Positions 11,111 to 23,914 of a stretch of DNA of 64,000 bases are shown here, in pieces (the first letter of the stretch is position 1; every line of letters begins with the position of its first letter). Location of the stretch: positions 19,349,292 through 19,413,291 of the forward strand of contig NC_088312.1 of assembly GCF_910592395.1 (NCBI RefSeq), given 5' to 3'. The position numbers were made by a program, and so were the translations under genes. The stretch comes from Lineus longissimus. Taxonomy: Eukaryota > Nemertea > Pilidiophora > Heteronemertea > Lineidae. The notes beneath the pieces were generated by a model. That model did not search any database. It was not told the DNA's origin and saw only the letters and a program-made list of their open reading frames with translations.

Positions 11111-12180
11111 TCATAAGTAAATATGGATGCAAAGCCTGGTCATTGGGCCACGTCGGGACAGAGGAGTCGAAGGAATCAAGGGACTCGGGGTCCACGGTAT
11201 CCTCCTATGTTACGTTTCACATACCTCAATATTTTAGATGTAAAAGGAATCAGCTACCAATTTGGGGAAGTATCTATTCTAGCTGTTGGTATTTTATTTT
11301 GACTTGTATCGAAAAGATAGTGAAAAACCTTTGTTTGAAATAATAATCATTGTTTTGCTTTCATATATTGGTGCTGTTCCGTTGACGCGTTTCGCATTCA
11401 AACGAGCAGATTATCCTGGATTTTCGCATTAGGCTCATTTCACCTAAGATCTATGCGCTAATGACCTATTTTACTTTCTGTTTCTGAATACCCCAGACCA
11501 AGATGAAAAACATATCCCTTCCTCAGACCACGGCTTGTAACATCGATAGATCGAGTAGCCCGATATACGTCCAATAGAAAACGTATTAAAAAGCGAATGG
11601 TGGAGATGTCACTTCATCATTTCATATTCAGCAGACGTCATCTTAACTGTCATCTCGGAACATCTCGGTCATTTCAGGAAGGTCGATGGAGGTAATCGGG
11701 GTTTTTCGTGATGCCGAGAATAACGGCCTGAATATATAGTTTTACGCAATTGGGCGCTCTACTCACATAGCTTTTTCGTAGATTGAATCCCCGTAGTGCA
11801 CTGTGGATACACTTTGCACATAATATGAGAACATGAAAAGTTTATATATCATTTCTGTAAGATTGAGACAACGTCAAAGAAGGCATCAGAACCGCGTCGT
11901 TTGTTAAACAAGACAATTTGAGGAAAAAAGGGAAATGTAATTGCTATAGAATACAGTACACAAGCTTTATTCTATCTAAAAGCAGAAGGATATATGAACA
12001 CAATAAAGTTAACTTGATGCTACCTCTTCCTTTTTTTTCTATTTGTTTTTGAAAATAAAGAAGAGCACAAATAGGTCGGGGTGGTACATACAGGCAGAGT
12101 CTTTCAAATAAAAGACGCTGATACAACAGTGCCAGACGTAGGGATAGAAAAAGAAGCCGCAATATGATGCTAGCATGGCC
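11111..12180. other. Partial spacer plus unmatched sequence, unit 2
   Basis: 11111-11640 matches the start of the spacer. The sequence then jumps, with most of the spacer deleted, to a short piece of its distal part (the TCTCGGAACATCTCGG block near 11655). From about 11720 to 12170 it matches no other unit, and the LINE of this unit is absent. No gene is supported; the minus-strand open frame at 11944-12279 has no recognisable features. Confidence 0.5.
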
Positions 12181-13192
12181 ATTTAGGCTTTCTTGGAGCG
12201 ATTGTGAAGTGATTTGTTTCGATGCTGTTGTTGTCATGGTTGGGTTCTTCACCAATTTGTTATCATGGTCGTTCTCCACCAGTTCGTTATCATGGTTGTT
12301 GGCCTGGGATCCTCCTTACACTCCTTGCATGGTGACAGTCAGACATGTCAGAGATACCATCCTTTCATGCTTTTCTGGGGACTATATCGATAGGTAGGTG
12401 ACCTTGGATCGTAGGAACACAAAGGCAGAAGCCAGAGCTTGTGGACACGATTTATTACTTTATGTACTACATCTCGACTCTTACGTGTAATCCCTTATTG
12501 ACTAGAGTTCTTTCTAGGTTCTCCCGAGCTCTCGTTGGTTCTGTTCAGTTATCCTCCGGGTTCTCCTCAGGGAAAGGAGACCTCCAGATTTATACATTAG
12601 GTTTGTTTGTTACAATGTTACCCAGGCGATGGTGAGACTCTCTCCCTGGTACAAGTGACGTGGCCGGTCCCTCGAAACGGGCTAAGTTGTGTCTGTCGCG
12701 TCATCTTGCATCATTGGATTAATGAATCAACATCGCCTCGATAAGAAAAGCCAAACTTGAATAACCTCACGTACTGTATATACCGTAGATCTTAAAAGTA
12801 CACATTATGTTTTGTGCTTTGTATCGTTTACCTTTCCCTAGTTGCTACAATATAAAAGTTATTTTTATCATTTCGTTTTAAACTTGAAAAGAATGCAATT
12901 AAAGTTGTTTAATTGAGAGGCCACAAATTTAGCTCATTTGCAAAAACACTCCCACTTAAAGGTGAACGGGCCTCATACTTTGAAAGGAGATACCCATCAT
13001 TCTCACACTGTCTTGCAAATCATTGTTGGAACTTCTAGTTGAAGTTCATGTTGTGACTTCGCTGTGTTCATTCTCATTTATGTTCTCGGTATCTGAAAGT
13101 GTTTTGAAAAACCGTGGATCGTCGCGAGGTCAAATCAAGGTATACCGACTAAGGATTATCTGCGTCAAATCAATTTCAAGGCGTTAAGATCA
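12181..13192 (+). promoter_or_regulatory. Leader of GPCR copy 3, interrupted
   Basis: 12181-12228 and 13008-13192 match the leader of the other copies on either side of a 779-bp insertion. The proximal part of the leader before 12181 is missing or too diverged to recognise. Expression of this already stopped copy is doubtful. Confidence 0.5.
12229..13007. mobile_element. 779-bp insertion in leader of GPCR copy 3
   Basis: The leader runs unbroken in the other copies. Here CTGT at 12225-12228 recurs at 13008-13011, flanking the insert as a possible 4-bp target duplication. No inverted termini, long frame or known family is visible. Confidence 0.5.
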
Positions 13193-14257
13193 ATGTTGAC
13201 CGAAGGTCAAAGGATGACCAAATCAAACGATGGCGTCTCCACCGCAGCTGTACAGGACTCCACCCTGAGGTTGATATGCGATGTGCGAAGACTGCTGACC
13301 GAGCCAAACCTGATCCTCCTTTCTAAAGTCGATGCGTTTCTTTTGAACTACACATGGTGTTTCCTCATTCCATTTTGTTATATTGGGAATGGACTAGCTC
13401 TGCTTGGTAGTCTTCCTAGAGCCAGTAAAAGCTGGGCGTTTCTTTAAATGACGGTGCTAGCTTGCAGTGAAACCATTGCCCTATTTCACTTGGACAAATA
13501 CTTTGGAATTGAACTCACTGATCTATTTTGCCAAATAGACGCATACGTACTGAATTTCCAGAATTATTTCAAGGCATACATTGTATTAATACTGACCATT
13601 GAACGGGCTCTGGCTGTAAATGTGCCACTCAGAGTAGCTGGGTTATTTTCGGTAAAGAAAGGAGTGGTTGCTCTGTTTTTCACAATGGTGTTTTCCGCCA
13701 TTGCGCCAATTGATAATCTCATTTACAAAGTGAGTTATGATAGCCAGTGCCTATACTATGTAGATGGTCCATCATGGGAGTCTATTTTAGATGGTATTTA
13801 CCTGAAAGGAAATATATTTCTTGTTTACTTGCCTTTTTCCGTACTAATGATCAGTAACGTAGCAATCATCGTCGGTATGGCGAGATCGGCCAAGGCTCGG
13901 AAACAACTCGGAAGAACACAAGACCAGCGTGACTCTCAAATCGCCAGGGATCGTCAAATCACCGTCGTCTGTCTATTGGTTTCGTTTGTGTACTTGATCC
14001 TTAATGCACCACTGGACATATTTCTGAGCTTCAAGGAAGAGACACTTGTATTGCCTGGTTGGGAATATAGATGGACTTGTGAACGCACCCTGACAACTTA
14101 TATAATCCATGGGATATGTGATTTACTGGCTAATCTGAATTACTGCCTGAACGGTTACCTCTACTGCCTCAGCGGTGCATCATTTCGGGTTGAAGTGAAG
14201 ACGTCTGTTGTTCGATTAGGCAAGGCGATAAAGAAGTGTTTTACTCGATATTATTGA
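13193..14257 (+). pseudogene. GPCR array copy 3 (type B), stop after TM2 start
   Basis: The receptor frame opens at 13193 and hits TAA at 13445-13447, where other copies have a Tyr codon (TAC). The frame continues immediately from ATG 13448 to the normal stop at 14257. A 12-bp in-frame deletion also removes four residues of TM2 (the TRVL segment of copies 2 and 4). The rest is intact and type B-like (PIDNLIYK). A protein from 13448 would lack TM1 and the extracellular N-terminus, so I call it a recent pseudogene. Confidence 0.85.
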
Positions 14258-15651
14258 TCATAAGTAAAACATGGATGCAAAGTCTGGTCATTGGGCCACC
14301 TCGGGACAGAGGAGTCGAAGGAATCAAGGGATCTACTCGGGGTCTTCGGTTTCCTGCTATATTACGTTACACATAGCCCAATCCTTTAGATCTAAAAGGA
14401 ATCAGCTGTCAATTTGGGGAAGTATCTATTCTAGCTGTGGGTATTTTATTTTGACTTGTATTGAGAAATACTCTTTGGGGTTCTGCAACCAAGAAGAATA
14501 GACAGTGAAAAACCTTTTTTTTAAATCATTGTTTTGCTTTCACATATTGGTGCTGTTTAGTTGACACGTTTCGCATTGAAACTAGCAGATTATGCTGGAT
14601 TTTCGCATTAGGCTCATTTCACCTAAGATCTATGCGCTAATGACCTATTTTACTTTCTGTTTCTGAATACCCCAGACCAAGCTGAAAAACATATCGCCAC
14701 CTCATCAGACCACGGCTTGTAACATCGATAGATCGAGTAGGCCGATATAAGTCCAATAGAAAACGTATTAAAAAGAGAATGGTGGGGTTGTCACTTCATC
14801 GTTTCATATTCAGAAGATGAAGTCGCGATTGGCTGCCTCGGGAGCGCACTTTACATCTGTAAATCAGGTTTTAAACGTTTCCTTCATTGTCAGTAGCGTA
14901 TGGGGCAACCAATGGAATCCTTCACTATTATGAATATTTGAACGCCAAATACATGATGACTTATTATATGTGAGGTTCTGTAGAGACACATGGCCTTTCA
15001 AATGTGTGCGGTTCGTCCTTAGAACACACACTCCTATAGGACATTTTAAACCACTAGACCTGCTTGCCGCGCCCATCGTCGAAGCCCATGCTCGGAAAAT
15101 CAATACATGTTTACGCGAGATATTCAATCGCTTAATGTGCTTAATCTGGTAAATACCAGTATTTTGTTCCTGGATAGGCTAATTAGTGACAGTTACCTCG
15201 GGCGGCTCTGTCATTGGTGTGGTATGATGAAAACACGATGAGAATGCAGATAAGAGAGACTACTTGGTGTATGCCTGGGAGTGTATGGCGGTACCCACTT
15301 GACATATACGTATATGTTAAGGTAAGTACAGCTTTGGGTATGGATTCCAATGCGATATTCAGGTTAAGATCTGGTGAGTAACTTGTGAACTTGAAGTGGT
15401 GATGACCAAGACAATTTTGACAAAATACTGTTACCCGTGAGACACCAGCAAGACGAATAACAACTGACCAACTTTGTGTCCCGATATATTGCCACATGAA
15501 AGGTATCGGAGATTTAAAGCGGGCGTTCATGGGGCAAACTCCTTGGCGCCAAAGAATACGTCTGCCATGGTGGAGAAAATGACGCCATACCATACAAAAC
15601 CCAAGAAAGACGTGATCGAGTCGCCGACGGTAGGGCACTAAGCGTTGCATA
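14258..15651. other. Conserved array spacer, unit 3
   Basis: Matches the spacer of unit 1, including the minus-strand 87-codon frame (14864-15127) and the donor-like block near 15435. It is cut by a DNA transposon at 15652 and resumes at 16369. No recognisable gene. Confidence 0.55.
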
Positions 15652-16368
15652 GGTCTCACTAGCCAGTGGTGATCAGGTCAACATTGGTCATTGGTAAAAA
15701 AAAAGTTCTTCAATCTCAGGCGATTACCATGGATACAGATAAGCCTATCATAATGCTATTGCTGCATGTTCAAATGTCGGTGTCCTGGGTATTTTGTGAA
15801 GAGGTAGCTCTGACGATTATTTGAGGAAAATATCAGCTTCTTCTGTGCACGTCCGCAGTGACCAGGCCTCGCATGATATTTATAGCTCAATCGGATGTTG
15901 ACATGAACTGGTTCCTGTCAGAGTGCACATGTTCTCAAGGTGAGACTTCGCGGTCAAAATGCTCAAAGAAAAGCCGCAACGGCACCCTATTTTGGTATCA
16001 AAATTTAAAATTGTTAATATTTGGCTTTCTCAAGGTGATAAGTAGAAGTTTTTAAAAATATTATTTCACCATCCATGTTAATTGTCAAGTTATAAGGCGG
16101 CAAGGTGAAATTTTCAAAATTTTCATCGATGTACAGGGTGTCTCATGTATTGTGCTGCCCCCATGTTCTCATGACTGAATTACTTGATAACAATGAAAGC
16201 TGGCCAGATGTATTCTAGAAGCGACAAGCTATTCAGAAATGTATAGGTTTATGTGTGAGAGTGATATACTGCAAGGTCGACAGCCACTTGAACAGGGGTA
16301 TGCATGAAATGACGTCGCGCCATTTGTGGAGCCAGGTAGGCCCGGCCATTGCACTGGCTAGTGAGACC
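15652..16368. mobile_element. Non-autonomous DNA transposon, 717 bp
   Basis: Perfect 17-bp terminal inverted repeats, GGTCTCACTAGCCAGTG at 15652-15668 and its complement at 16352-16368. Flanked by ATA on both sides (15649-15651 and 16369-16371). Unit 4 at about 20645-20660 keeps the empty site with one ATA. No transposase is encoded. The 3-bp duplication resembles PIF/Harbinger-type insertion, but ATA is not the usual TWA target, so the superfamily is left open. Confidence 0.85.
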
Positions 16369-17625
16369 ATATGTGTCAATGTAAACAGCGGCCTCCATGC
16401 ATGGACCACATTCGACGTCACCTTCGCTGTCATCTCGGAACATCTCGGACATTTCCGGAAGGTCGTCGGAAGTAATCGGGATTTTCCGTGATGCCGATAA
16501 TCAATCTTGACACGAGAGGCGCTGATTTCGTTCCTTACAACGCCTCTAGAACTGGTAAGTTGCCACTATTTGAAAAGCAGTACGGCGGGTCCACACCTGC
16601 ATTGACCATGTTTTTACTACTTGAATTGAGATTTGTGAATGTTAAGTGGTTGAGCTTGAGGAGGATAATTTGAGCGATCTTTTGCATTTGAAATTCTCCT
16701 TTGGAGTATGTGTCAAGCCTGACACGGGTAGTAGTGAAATGCAAAATAATTGGAATGAGAATAGGCGACTTGTATGGGACAAGCCTGGTATTTGTGTTAG
16801 GTATTACCAAATTTTGCGGGAAAAACTGGCCTTGTTAGATGTCGCAGATGCTGCCTCTTCGAATGACCGTGATTCAGCTCAGTCGAATGTTAATAGATTG
16901 GTAGATGAGCTCAATGATGCTATTCACACTGCAGCTATTGAGTCTGGCTATTCTCAGAAGTGTTGCCGTAAGCCTGAGGCCCACTAGTGTGTTGACCTCA
17001 CCAGGCTCAGAGGTGCTAAGCGATATTAGTGGCATCTCTGGGTTTGCAATGGCTGCCCTAGGACCGGAGTTGTTTTTGAGTGCTGGAAGTTCTTGAAGAA
17101 GCAATTTAGAGTATCTCGACGCTCTTTGCACCAGGTTTTTAATAAGCCTATAACTAATCATAGCAATATATTCAAAGCTGGCGACTGTAAAAAGTTCTGG
17201 AATACCCTGAAGAAGCGTGCACCGGCTAATTCTTCTATTTTGAGTACAAACGATTTCCCCCAACATTTTAGTAACATTATGTATGGTGTCGACGATCTGG
17301 ATCCACTTCAGGCTTCTGTCAGTAGTCATGTTGGCTCTGTTTTTGAGTCTAATTGTGACAAGTACCTCGAAAGCTTTTATACGGCGGAAGACATCCGGTT
17401 GGCCATCTGAAGAGGGGAAAGGCTGCTGGTGTCGATGGCATAACTACCGAGCATCTACAGGACGGCCTTTCCCCGCAGCTTTGTGATATTTTCTGTAATT
17501 TATTTAATGTGATGCTGAGTTGGCATGTTGTATTCCCTGAATTCTTGTTCGGTACTATTACACCAGTTCTAAAGAATTAGCGGATTTGCCGGCTAGGACG
17601 ACCGGGCGGGCGGTGATCTGGTCTG
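16369..17625 (+). pseudogene. Spacer end and truncated LINE copy L3
   Basis: After about 190 bp of spacer this holds the LINE endonuclease tail (EEDNLSDLLHL near 16650), linker and the first part of the RT domain. A stop lies where L2 has the CVLKRGKAAG segment (17408). The frame is lost near 17578, where the element is cut. A short GC-rich remnant (about 17580-17625) joins directly to the next leader, so the RT palm, YADD box, 3' UTR and tail are deleted. Confidence 0.8.
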
Positions 17626-18246
17626 ATTTACAAAGAGGCTATCGCATCACCACTAAGCCCGCGAAAATGATTGCTGCCCTACGTTGCATTTATAGTTCTC
17701 AATAAAATCACCTTAAAACCCATCAGAAAGTGTCAGGTTTCATTTATAAAAATCATATTTTGTTATTTATTGATAAAACAAACGTTTCATGAGAGAATGT
17801 GGCACTAATTTGGCTTGAATAAGACTTTCAGTCAGAACTTGTGACGCAGTATATGACGTAAGATTATCACCTTAACACCTCAATCTCAGGTTGCCAATAT
17901 CCAGATGGCGCAACTGATCAATTCCAGTGATAGAAATTGGTTATTTTGGTACTGTGCGAGTTTGGCCGAGAATATGATGCTTTTGCTTGACAATTTTCTT
18001 TCTAGGGGCGATGTTGAAGTGATTTCTTTCGATGCTGTCTTGCAAATTATTTTCAGGTCTTCTAGTTGAAGTTTCTCTTGTGACTTCGCTATATTCATTC
18101 TCATACATGTTCTCGATATCTGAGAGTGTCTTGAAAAAGCGTGGATCGTCGCGAGGTCATATCAAGGAACTTGTATACCGACTAAGGATCATTTGCGTCA
18201 AGTTAAGTTTGAAACGACAAAATCAAAGTTGACCGAAAGTCAAAAG
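17626..18246 (+). promoter_or_regulatory. Conserved leader of GPCR copy 4
   Basis: Same leader as the other units but more diverged, with an extra T at 18051-18055 and several small indels. The ATG used as first start in copies 1, 2, 3, 5 and 6 is changed to AAG here. Confidence 0.45.
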
Positions 18247-19299
18247 ATGGAGAATTCCCACGATGGCGTCTCCACCGCAGCTGTACAAGACTCCACCCTG
18301 AGGTTGATATGCGATGTGCGAAGACTGCTGACCGAGCCAAACCTGATCCTCCTTTCTAAAGTCGCGCCGTTTCTTTTTAACTACACATGGTGTTTCCTCA
18401 TTCCATTATGTTATATAGGGAATGGACTAGCTCTGCTTGGTAGTCTTCCTAGAGCCAGTAAAAGCTCGGCGTATCTTTACATGACGGTGCTAGCTTGCAG
18501 TGAAACCATTGCCCTAACTAGAGTATTATTTCACTTTGACAAATACTTTGGAATTGAACGCACTGATCTATTTTGCCAAATAGACTCATACGTACTGAAT
18601 TTCCAGAATTATTTCCAGGCATACATTGTATTAATACTGACCATTGAACGGGCTCTGGCTGTTAATATGCCACTCAGAGTAACCCGTATGTTTTCGGTAA
18701 AGAAAGGCGCGATTTCTCTGTTTTTCATAATGGTATTTTCCGCCATTGCGCCAATTGATAATCTCATTTACAAAGTGAGTTATAATAGCCAGTGCCTATA
18801 TTATGTAGAGGGTCCATCATGGGAGTCTATTTTAGATGGTATTTACCTGAAAGAAAATATATTCTTCGTGTACTTGCCATTTTCCGTACTAATGATCAGT
18901 AACGTAACAATCATCGTCGGTATGGCGAGATCGGCCAAGGCTCGGAAACAACTCGGAACACAAGACCAGCGTGACTCTCAAATCGCCAAGGATCGTCAAA
19001 TCACCGTCATCTGTCTATTGGTTTCGTTTGTTTACTTGATCCTTAATGCACCAATGAACATATTTCTGAGCTTCAAGGAAGAGACACTTGTATTGCCTGG
19101 TTGGGAATATAGATGGACTTGTGAACGCACCCTGACAACTTATATAATCCGTGGGATATGTGATTTACTGGCTAATCTGAATTACTACCTGAACGGTTAC
19201 CTCTACTGCCTCAGCGGTGCATCATTTCGGGTTGAAGTGAAGACGTCTGTTGTTCGATTAGGCAAGGCGATAAAGAAGTGTTTTACTCGATATTATTGA
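18247..19299 (+). CDS. Rhodopsin-class GPCR, array copy 4 (type B)
   Basis: Intact 350-aa seven-TM receptor. The upstream ATG is lost, so the first ATG is 18247 (MENSHDG), seven codons into the usual protein; the N-terminal NYS glycosylation site is also changed. TM2-TM3 and TM4 follow copy 2 (RVLFHFDKYF, PIDNLIYK), with the short QLGTQDQ loop. Distinctive residues include Met for Leu/Tyr in APMNIF (TM6 end, shared with copy 5) and Tyr for Cys in NYYLNGYLY (TM7). Probably functional. Confidence 0.88.
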   Translation: MENSHDGVSTAAVQDSTLRLICDVRRLLTEPNLILLSKVAPFLFNYTWCFLIPLCYIGNGLALLGSLPRASKSSAYLYMTVLACSETIALTRVLFHFDKYFGIERTDLFCQIDSYVLNFQNYFQAYIVLILTIERALAVNMPLRVTRMFSVKKGAISLFFIMVFSAIAPIDNLIYKVSYNSQCLYYVEGPSWESILDGIYLKENIFFVYLPFSVLMISNVTIIVGMARSAKARKQLGTQDQRDSQIAKDRQITVICLLVSFVYLILNAPMNIFLSFKEETLVLPGWEYRWTCERTLTTYIIRGICDLLANLNYYLNGYLYCLSGASFRVEVKTSVVRLGKAIKKCFTRYY

Positions 19300-20840
19300 T
19301 CATAAGTAAATATGGATGCAAAGCCTGGTCATTGGGCCACGTCGGGACAGAGGAGTCGAAGGAATCAAGGGAATCGGGGTCTTCGGTTTCCTCCTATATC
19401 ACGTTGCATATAGCCCAAAATGTTAGAACTAAAAGGAATCAGTACTAATTTGGGGAAGTATTTATTCCAGCTGTTGGTATTTTATTCTGACTTGTATTAA
19501 GTATATAGTGAAAAACTTTTGTTTAAAAAAATCATTGTTTTGCTATCATATATTGGTGCTGTTCAGTTGACGCGTTTCGCATTGAAACGAGCAGGTTATA
19601 CTAGATTTTCGCATTAGGCTCATTTCACCTATCTATCCGCTAATGACCTATTTTACTTCTGTTTCTGAATACCCCAGACCAGGCGGAAAAACATATCGCA
19701 AGATCAGACCACGGCTCGTTACATCGATAGTTCGAGAAGCACGTTATACGTCTAATAGAAAACGTATTAAAAAGCGAATGGTGGAGATGTCTCTTCATCA
19801 TTTCATATTCAGCAGATGAAGTCGCGATTGGCTGCCTCGGGAGCGCACTTAACATCTGTTAATCAGGTTTTGAAAGTTTCCTTCATTATCAGTAGCGTAT
19901 GGGGAAACCAATGGAAACCTACACTAGTATGAATAATTGCACGCCAAATACATGACGACTTATTATGAGTTAGGTTCTGAAGAGACACATGGCCTTTCAA
20001 ATGTGTGCGGTACGTCCTTAGAACATCCAATCCTATAGGACATTTTAAACCACTAGACCTGCTTGCCGCGCCCATCGTCGAAGCCCATGCTCGGAAAATC
20101 AATGCATGTTTACGCGAGATATTCAATCGCTTAATGTGCTTAATGTGGTAAATACCAGTATTCTGTTCCTGGATAGGCTAATTAGTGACAGTTACCTCGG
20201 GCGGTTCTGTCATTGGTCTGGTATGATGAAAATGACACGATGAGGATGTAGATAAGGAGACTATTTGGTGTATTCCAGGGAGTGTATGATGTACCCACTG
20301 GACATATAGGTGTAAATAAAGGTAGGTACTGCTTTGGGTATGGATTCCAATGTGATATTAAGGTAGGATCTGGTGAGTAACTGGTGAACTTGAAGTGGTG
20401 ATGACCAAGACAATTTAGACAAAATACTGTTACCCGTGAGACACCAGCAAGACGAATAACAACTGACCAACTTTGTGTGTTGAAATATTGCCACATGAAA
20501 AGTATCGGGGTTTTAAAGCGGGCGTTCGTGGGGCAAACTCCTTGGCGCCAAAGAATACGTCTGCCATGTTGGAGAAAATGACGCGATACCATAGAAAACC
20601 CAAGAAAGAGGGGTGATAGAGTCGCCGACGGTAGGGCACTAATCGATGCATATGTGTCAATGTAAATAGCGGTCTCCACGCATGGACCACATTCGACGTC
20701 ACCTTCGCCGTCATCTCGGAACATCTCGGACATTTCCGTAAGGTCGTCGGAAGTAATCGGGATTTTCCGTGATGGCGATAAGTACGCCTCTAGTACTGGT
20801 AAGTTGCCACTATCTTGAAAAGCAGTACCGCGGGTCCACA
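19300..20840. other. Conserved array spacer, unit 4
   Basis: The fullest uninterrupted spacer copy besides unit 1. The minus strand is open from 20931 to 20182, but the composition and indels relative to other units do not look like a conserved protein. It keeps the MADVFFGAKEF short frame and the empty site of the transposon seen at 15652. Confidence 0.5.
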
Positions 20841-23285
20841 CCTGGATTGCATTGACCATGTTTTTACTACTTGAATTGAGATTTGCGAATTTTAAGTGGT
20901 TGAGCTTGAGGAGGACAATTTGAGTGATCATTTATATTTGAAATTCTCCGTTGGAGTATGTGTCAAGCCTGACGGGGGTGGCAGTGAAACGCAAAAGAAT
21001 TGGAATGAGAATAGGTGACTTGTATGGGACAAGCCTGGTATTTGTGTTAGTTATTACCAAATTTTGCGAGAAAAACTAGCCTTGTTAGATGTGGCGGATG
21101 CTGCCTCTTCGAATGACCGTGATTCAGCTCAGTCGTATGTTAATACATGTAGATTGGTAGATGAGCTCAATGATGCTATTCACACTGCAGCTATTGAGTC
21201 TGGGCGTTCTCAGAAGTGTTGCCGTAGCCTAAGGCCCACTGGTGTGCTGGCCTCTACAGGCTCAGAGGTGCTATGCGGTTTTGGTGGCATCTCTGGGTTT
21301 GCAATGGCTGCCCTAGGACCGGAGTAGTTTTTGAGCGCTGGACGTTCTTGAAGAAGCACTTTCGTAGAGTATCTCGACGCTCTGTGCACCAGGTTTTTAA
21401 TAAGCCTATAACTAATCTTAGCAATTTATTCAAAGCTGGCGACTGTAAACAGTTCTTGAATACCCTGAAGAAGCGCGCACCGGTTAATTCTTCTATTTTG
21501 AGTACAAACGATTTCATCCAACATTTTCGTAACATTATGTATGGTGTCGACGATCTGGATCCATTTCAGGCTTCTCTGAGTAGTCATGTTGGCTCTTTTT
21601 TTGAGTTAAATTTTCACAAGTACCTCGAAAGCTATTATACGGCAGAAGACATCCGGTTGACCATGTGTGCCCTAAAGAGGGGAAATGCTGCTGGTGTCGG
21701 TGGCATAACTACCGACCATCTACAGGATGGTCTTTTCCCGCAGTGATATTTTCTGTAATTTATTTAATGTGATGCTGAGTTGGCATGTTGTATGCCCTGA
21801 ATTGTTGTTTGGTACTATTACACCAGTTCTAAAGAAGCCAACTCTGTTCCTGAATGACCCGTCTAGCTATAGACCGATTACCGTCAGTACAATTTATTCT
21901 AAGGACTGGATTCCTTATTAATCCCGGAAACTAACATTCATAACTCTCAATTTGGATTCAGAGATGGCTTGGGCATTGATCACGCTTCTAGTTTTTCACA
22001 TGATCTTGTTAGATATTTTAATCAGAGGGGAAGTCCTGTTTACGTATGCAGCCATGACGCTGAGAAGTGTTTTAACCGGGTATGGCACGCTGGTTTATCT
22101 AACAAGCTTTTTTTAAAGAGGATACCTCTTAATCACTGGCTTATCTCATATGTGAGGTACACTTATCTTCAGGCTGTTGTTAAATGGAAGGGCGTCTCAG
22201 GCACTCAGTTTGATGTTACATGGGGCATTCGACAGGAAAGCATCCTATCGCCTGTTTTATTTAATATGTTTTACTTCAGGACCATTCTAACTCTGAGTAC
22301 GGGTGTCGTATTGGGAGTTACATCTTCAATGATATTGCCTATGCTGATGATATTTGCCTGCTTTCAGCAAGTGTACCTGTGTTGCAGGCCCTACTTGACA
22401 AGTGTTGTCAATAGTGTGTAACCTTTGGGAAGCGTATACTCTACTGCTCACCGGTCTGGTGTCTTGGTTCTAACCGTATTACTAGTACCGTTTCTATTGA
22501 CATACTTGGAACCACATTTACCTGTAATCTTTTGGCTAAGTCTCATGTAGTAAAAGGGTCTCCTCTGCTAGACGGCGTACCTTGAGTCTTATGAGTAATA
22601 GTTTTTCTTCACCGGGGCTGTCTACTGAGGTTAAACGTTATCTCTTGAAAACGGCATGTGTCCAATTTCAACATTTGGTCGTCATGCTATTGAACTGTCT
22701 ACCTTGGAAAGTTTCAAGAGTAACATGATAAAACGTATCCTTCGGCTACCTAAGAGGAGCCACCATAGCCATCTGCTAGAAGCCCTGGATACAGTATATC
22801 TCGATTTTCAGATCTTTTGTGTGAGTATTGGGCAAATCTGCTTAACTTAATATTTAGACGCGATTCCCCATGTCGGAAGCTTTGTCTGAATGGATATATC
22901 CTGGCTCCATTCTTAAGGTACGGTGATTTTGAACATTTCGAAAGACTATTGTCATGACCCACTTGATCTATTCTATTCTGTGCGGATTTGCCCGCCGGGC
23001 CGGCCGGGCGGCCGGTTATCTGCCCCCGAGAATGGGATCGTGGACTCGCTGAAGACCGGCTCGGCGGAGCGAACTCTCACTGAATTATTGGTCAAGGCTT
23101 TTTTAGCTTTTATTGGCTTACGGTGTTTCTGATCAATGTACTTTGATGTAAATGTGATTGTAAATATGTAGAATTAAATGTTTTATTGGCAAATGTGAAA
23201 TGTGACTGAATGTAAATTCTCTTATTGAGTCCTTATCAGGAGGTTTTAATAAATAAATGATAAATAATAAAAAAGAAAATAATTT
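20841..23285 (+). pseudogene. LINE array copy L4, most complete
   Basis: Endonuclease tail, linker, RT and 3' coding end. It alone keeps the RT segment WGIRQESILSPVLFNMF (about 22220-22275) before YADD, and the LINE C-terminal motif LPKRSHHSHLLEAL (about 22748-22790), which is typical just before the end of many LINE ORF2 proteins. Both are deleted in L1, L2 and L5. The frame is broken several times (a stop at 21327, frame changes near 21745 and 21905), so it is inactive. The 3' UTR and A-rich tail end near 23285. Confidence 0.85.
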
Positions 23286-23914
23286 TTCGATTTGCAAAGA
23301 GGCTATCGCATCACCACTAAGCCCACGAAAATGATTGCTGCCCTACTTCTTCTTCTTCGCTGAAGAAGAAGAAGAAGAAGAAGATTGCTGCCCTACGCTG
23401 CATTTATAGTTCTCAATAAAAACACCTTAAAACCCACCAGAAAGTGTCAGGTTTTGTTTATAAAAATCCTATTTTGTTATTTATTGATAAAATAAAACGT
23501 TTTATGAGAGAATGTGGCACTAATTCGGCCTGAATATGACTTGCAGTCTGAACTGGTGACGTAAGATTATGAAAAACTTGAATCTCAGGTTGCCAATATC
23601 CAGATGGCGCTACTGATCAATTCCAGTGTCTCAAATTTTTTACTGTGCGAGTATAGCCGAGAATATGATGTTTTTGCATGACAATTTTCTTTCTAGGGGC
23701 GATGGTGAAGTAATTTCTTTCGATGCTGTCTTGCAAATTATTTCAGGACTTCTAGTTGAGGTTCCTGTTGTGACTTCGCTATATTCATTCTCATACATGT
23801 TCTCGATATCTGAAAGTGTCTTGAAAAAGCGTGGATCGTCGCGAAGTCATATCAAGGAACATCTATACCGACTAAGGATCATTTGCGTCAAGTTGAGTTT
23901 GAAACTATAAAATC
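23286..23914 (+). promoter_or_regulatory. Conserved leader of GPCR copy 5
   Basis: Standard leader with a 36-bp hairpin insert (23347-23382) and a shortened segment near 23635. It leads into ATG 23915. Confidence 0.45.
23347..23382. repeat. CTT/AAG microsatellite hairpin with 14-bp duplication
   Basis: A TTC run followed by an AAG run forms a hairpin. GATTGCTGCCCTAC flanks it on both sides (23333-23346 and 23383-23396) and occurs once in other units. It looks like a small insertion or repair event with a 14-bp duplication. Confidence 0.7.
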
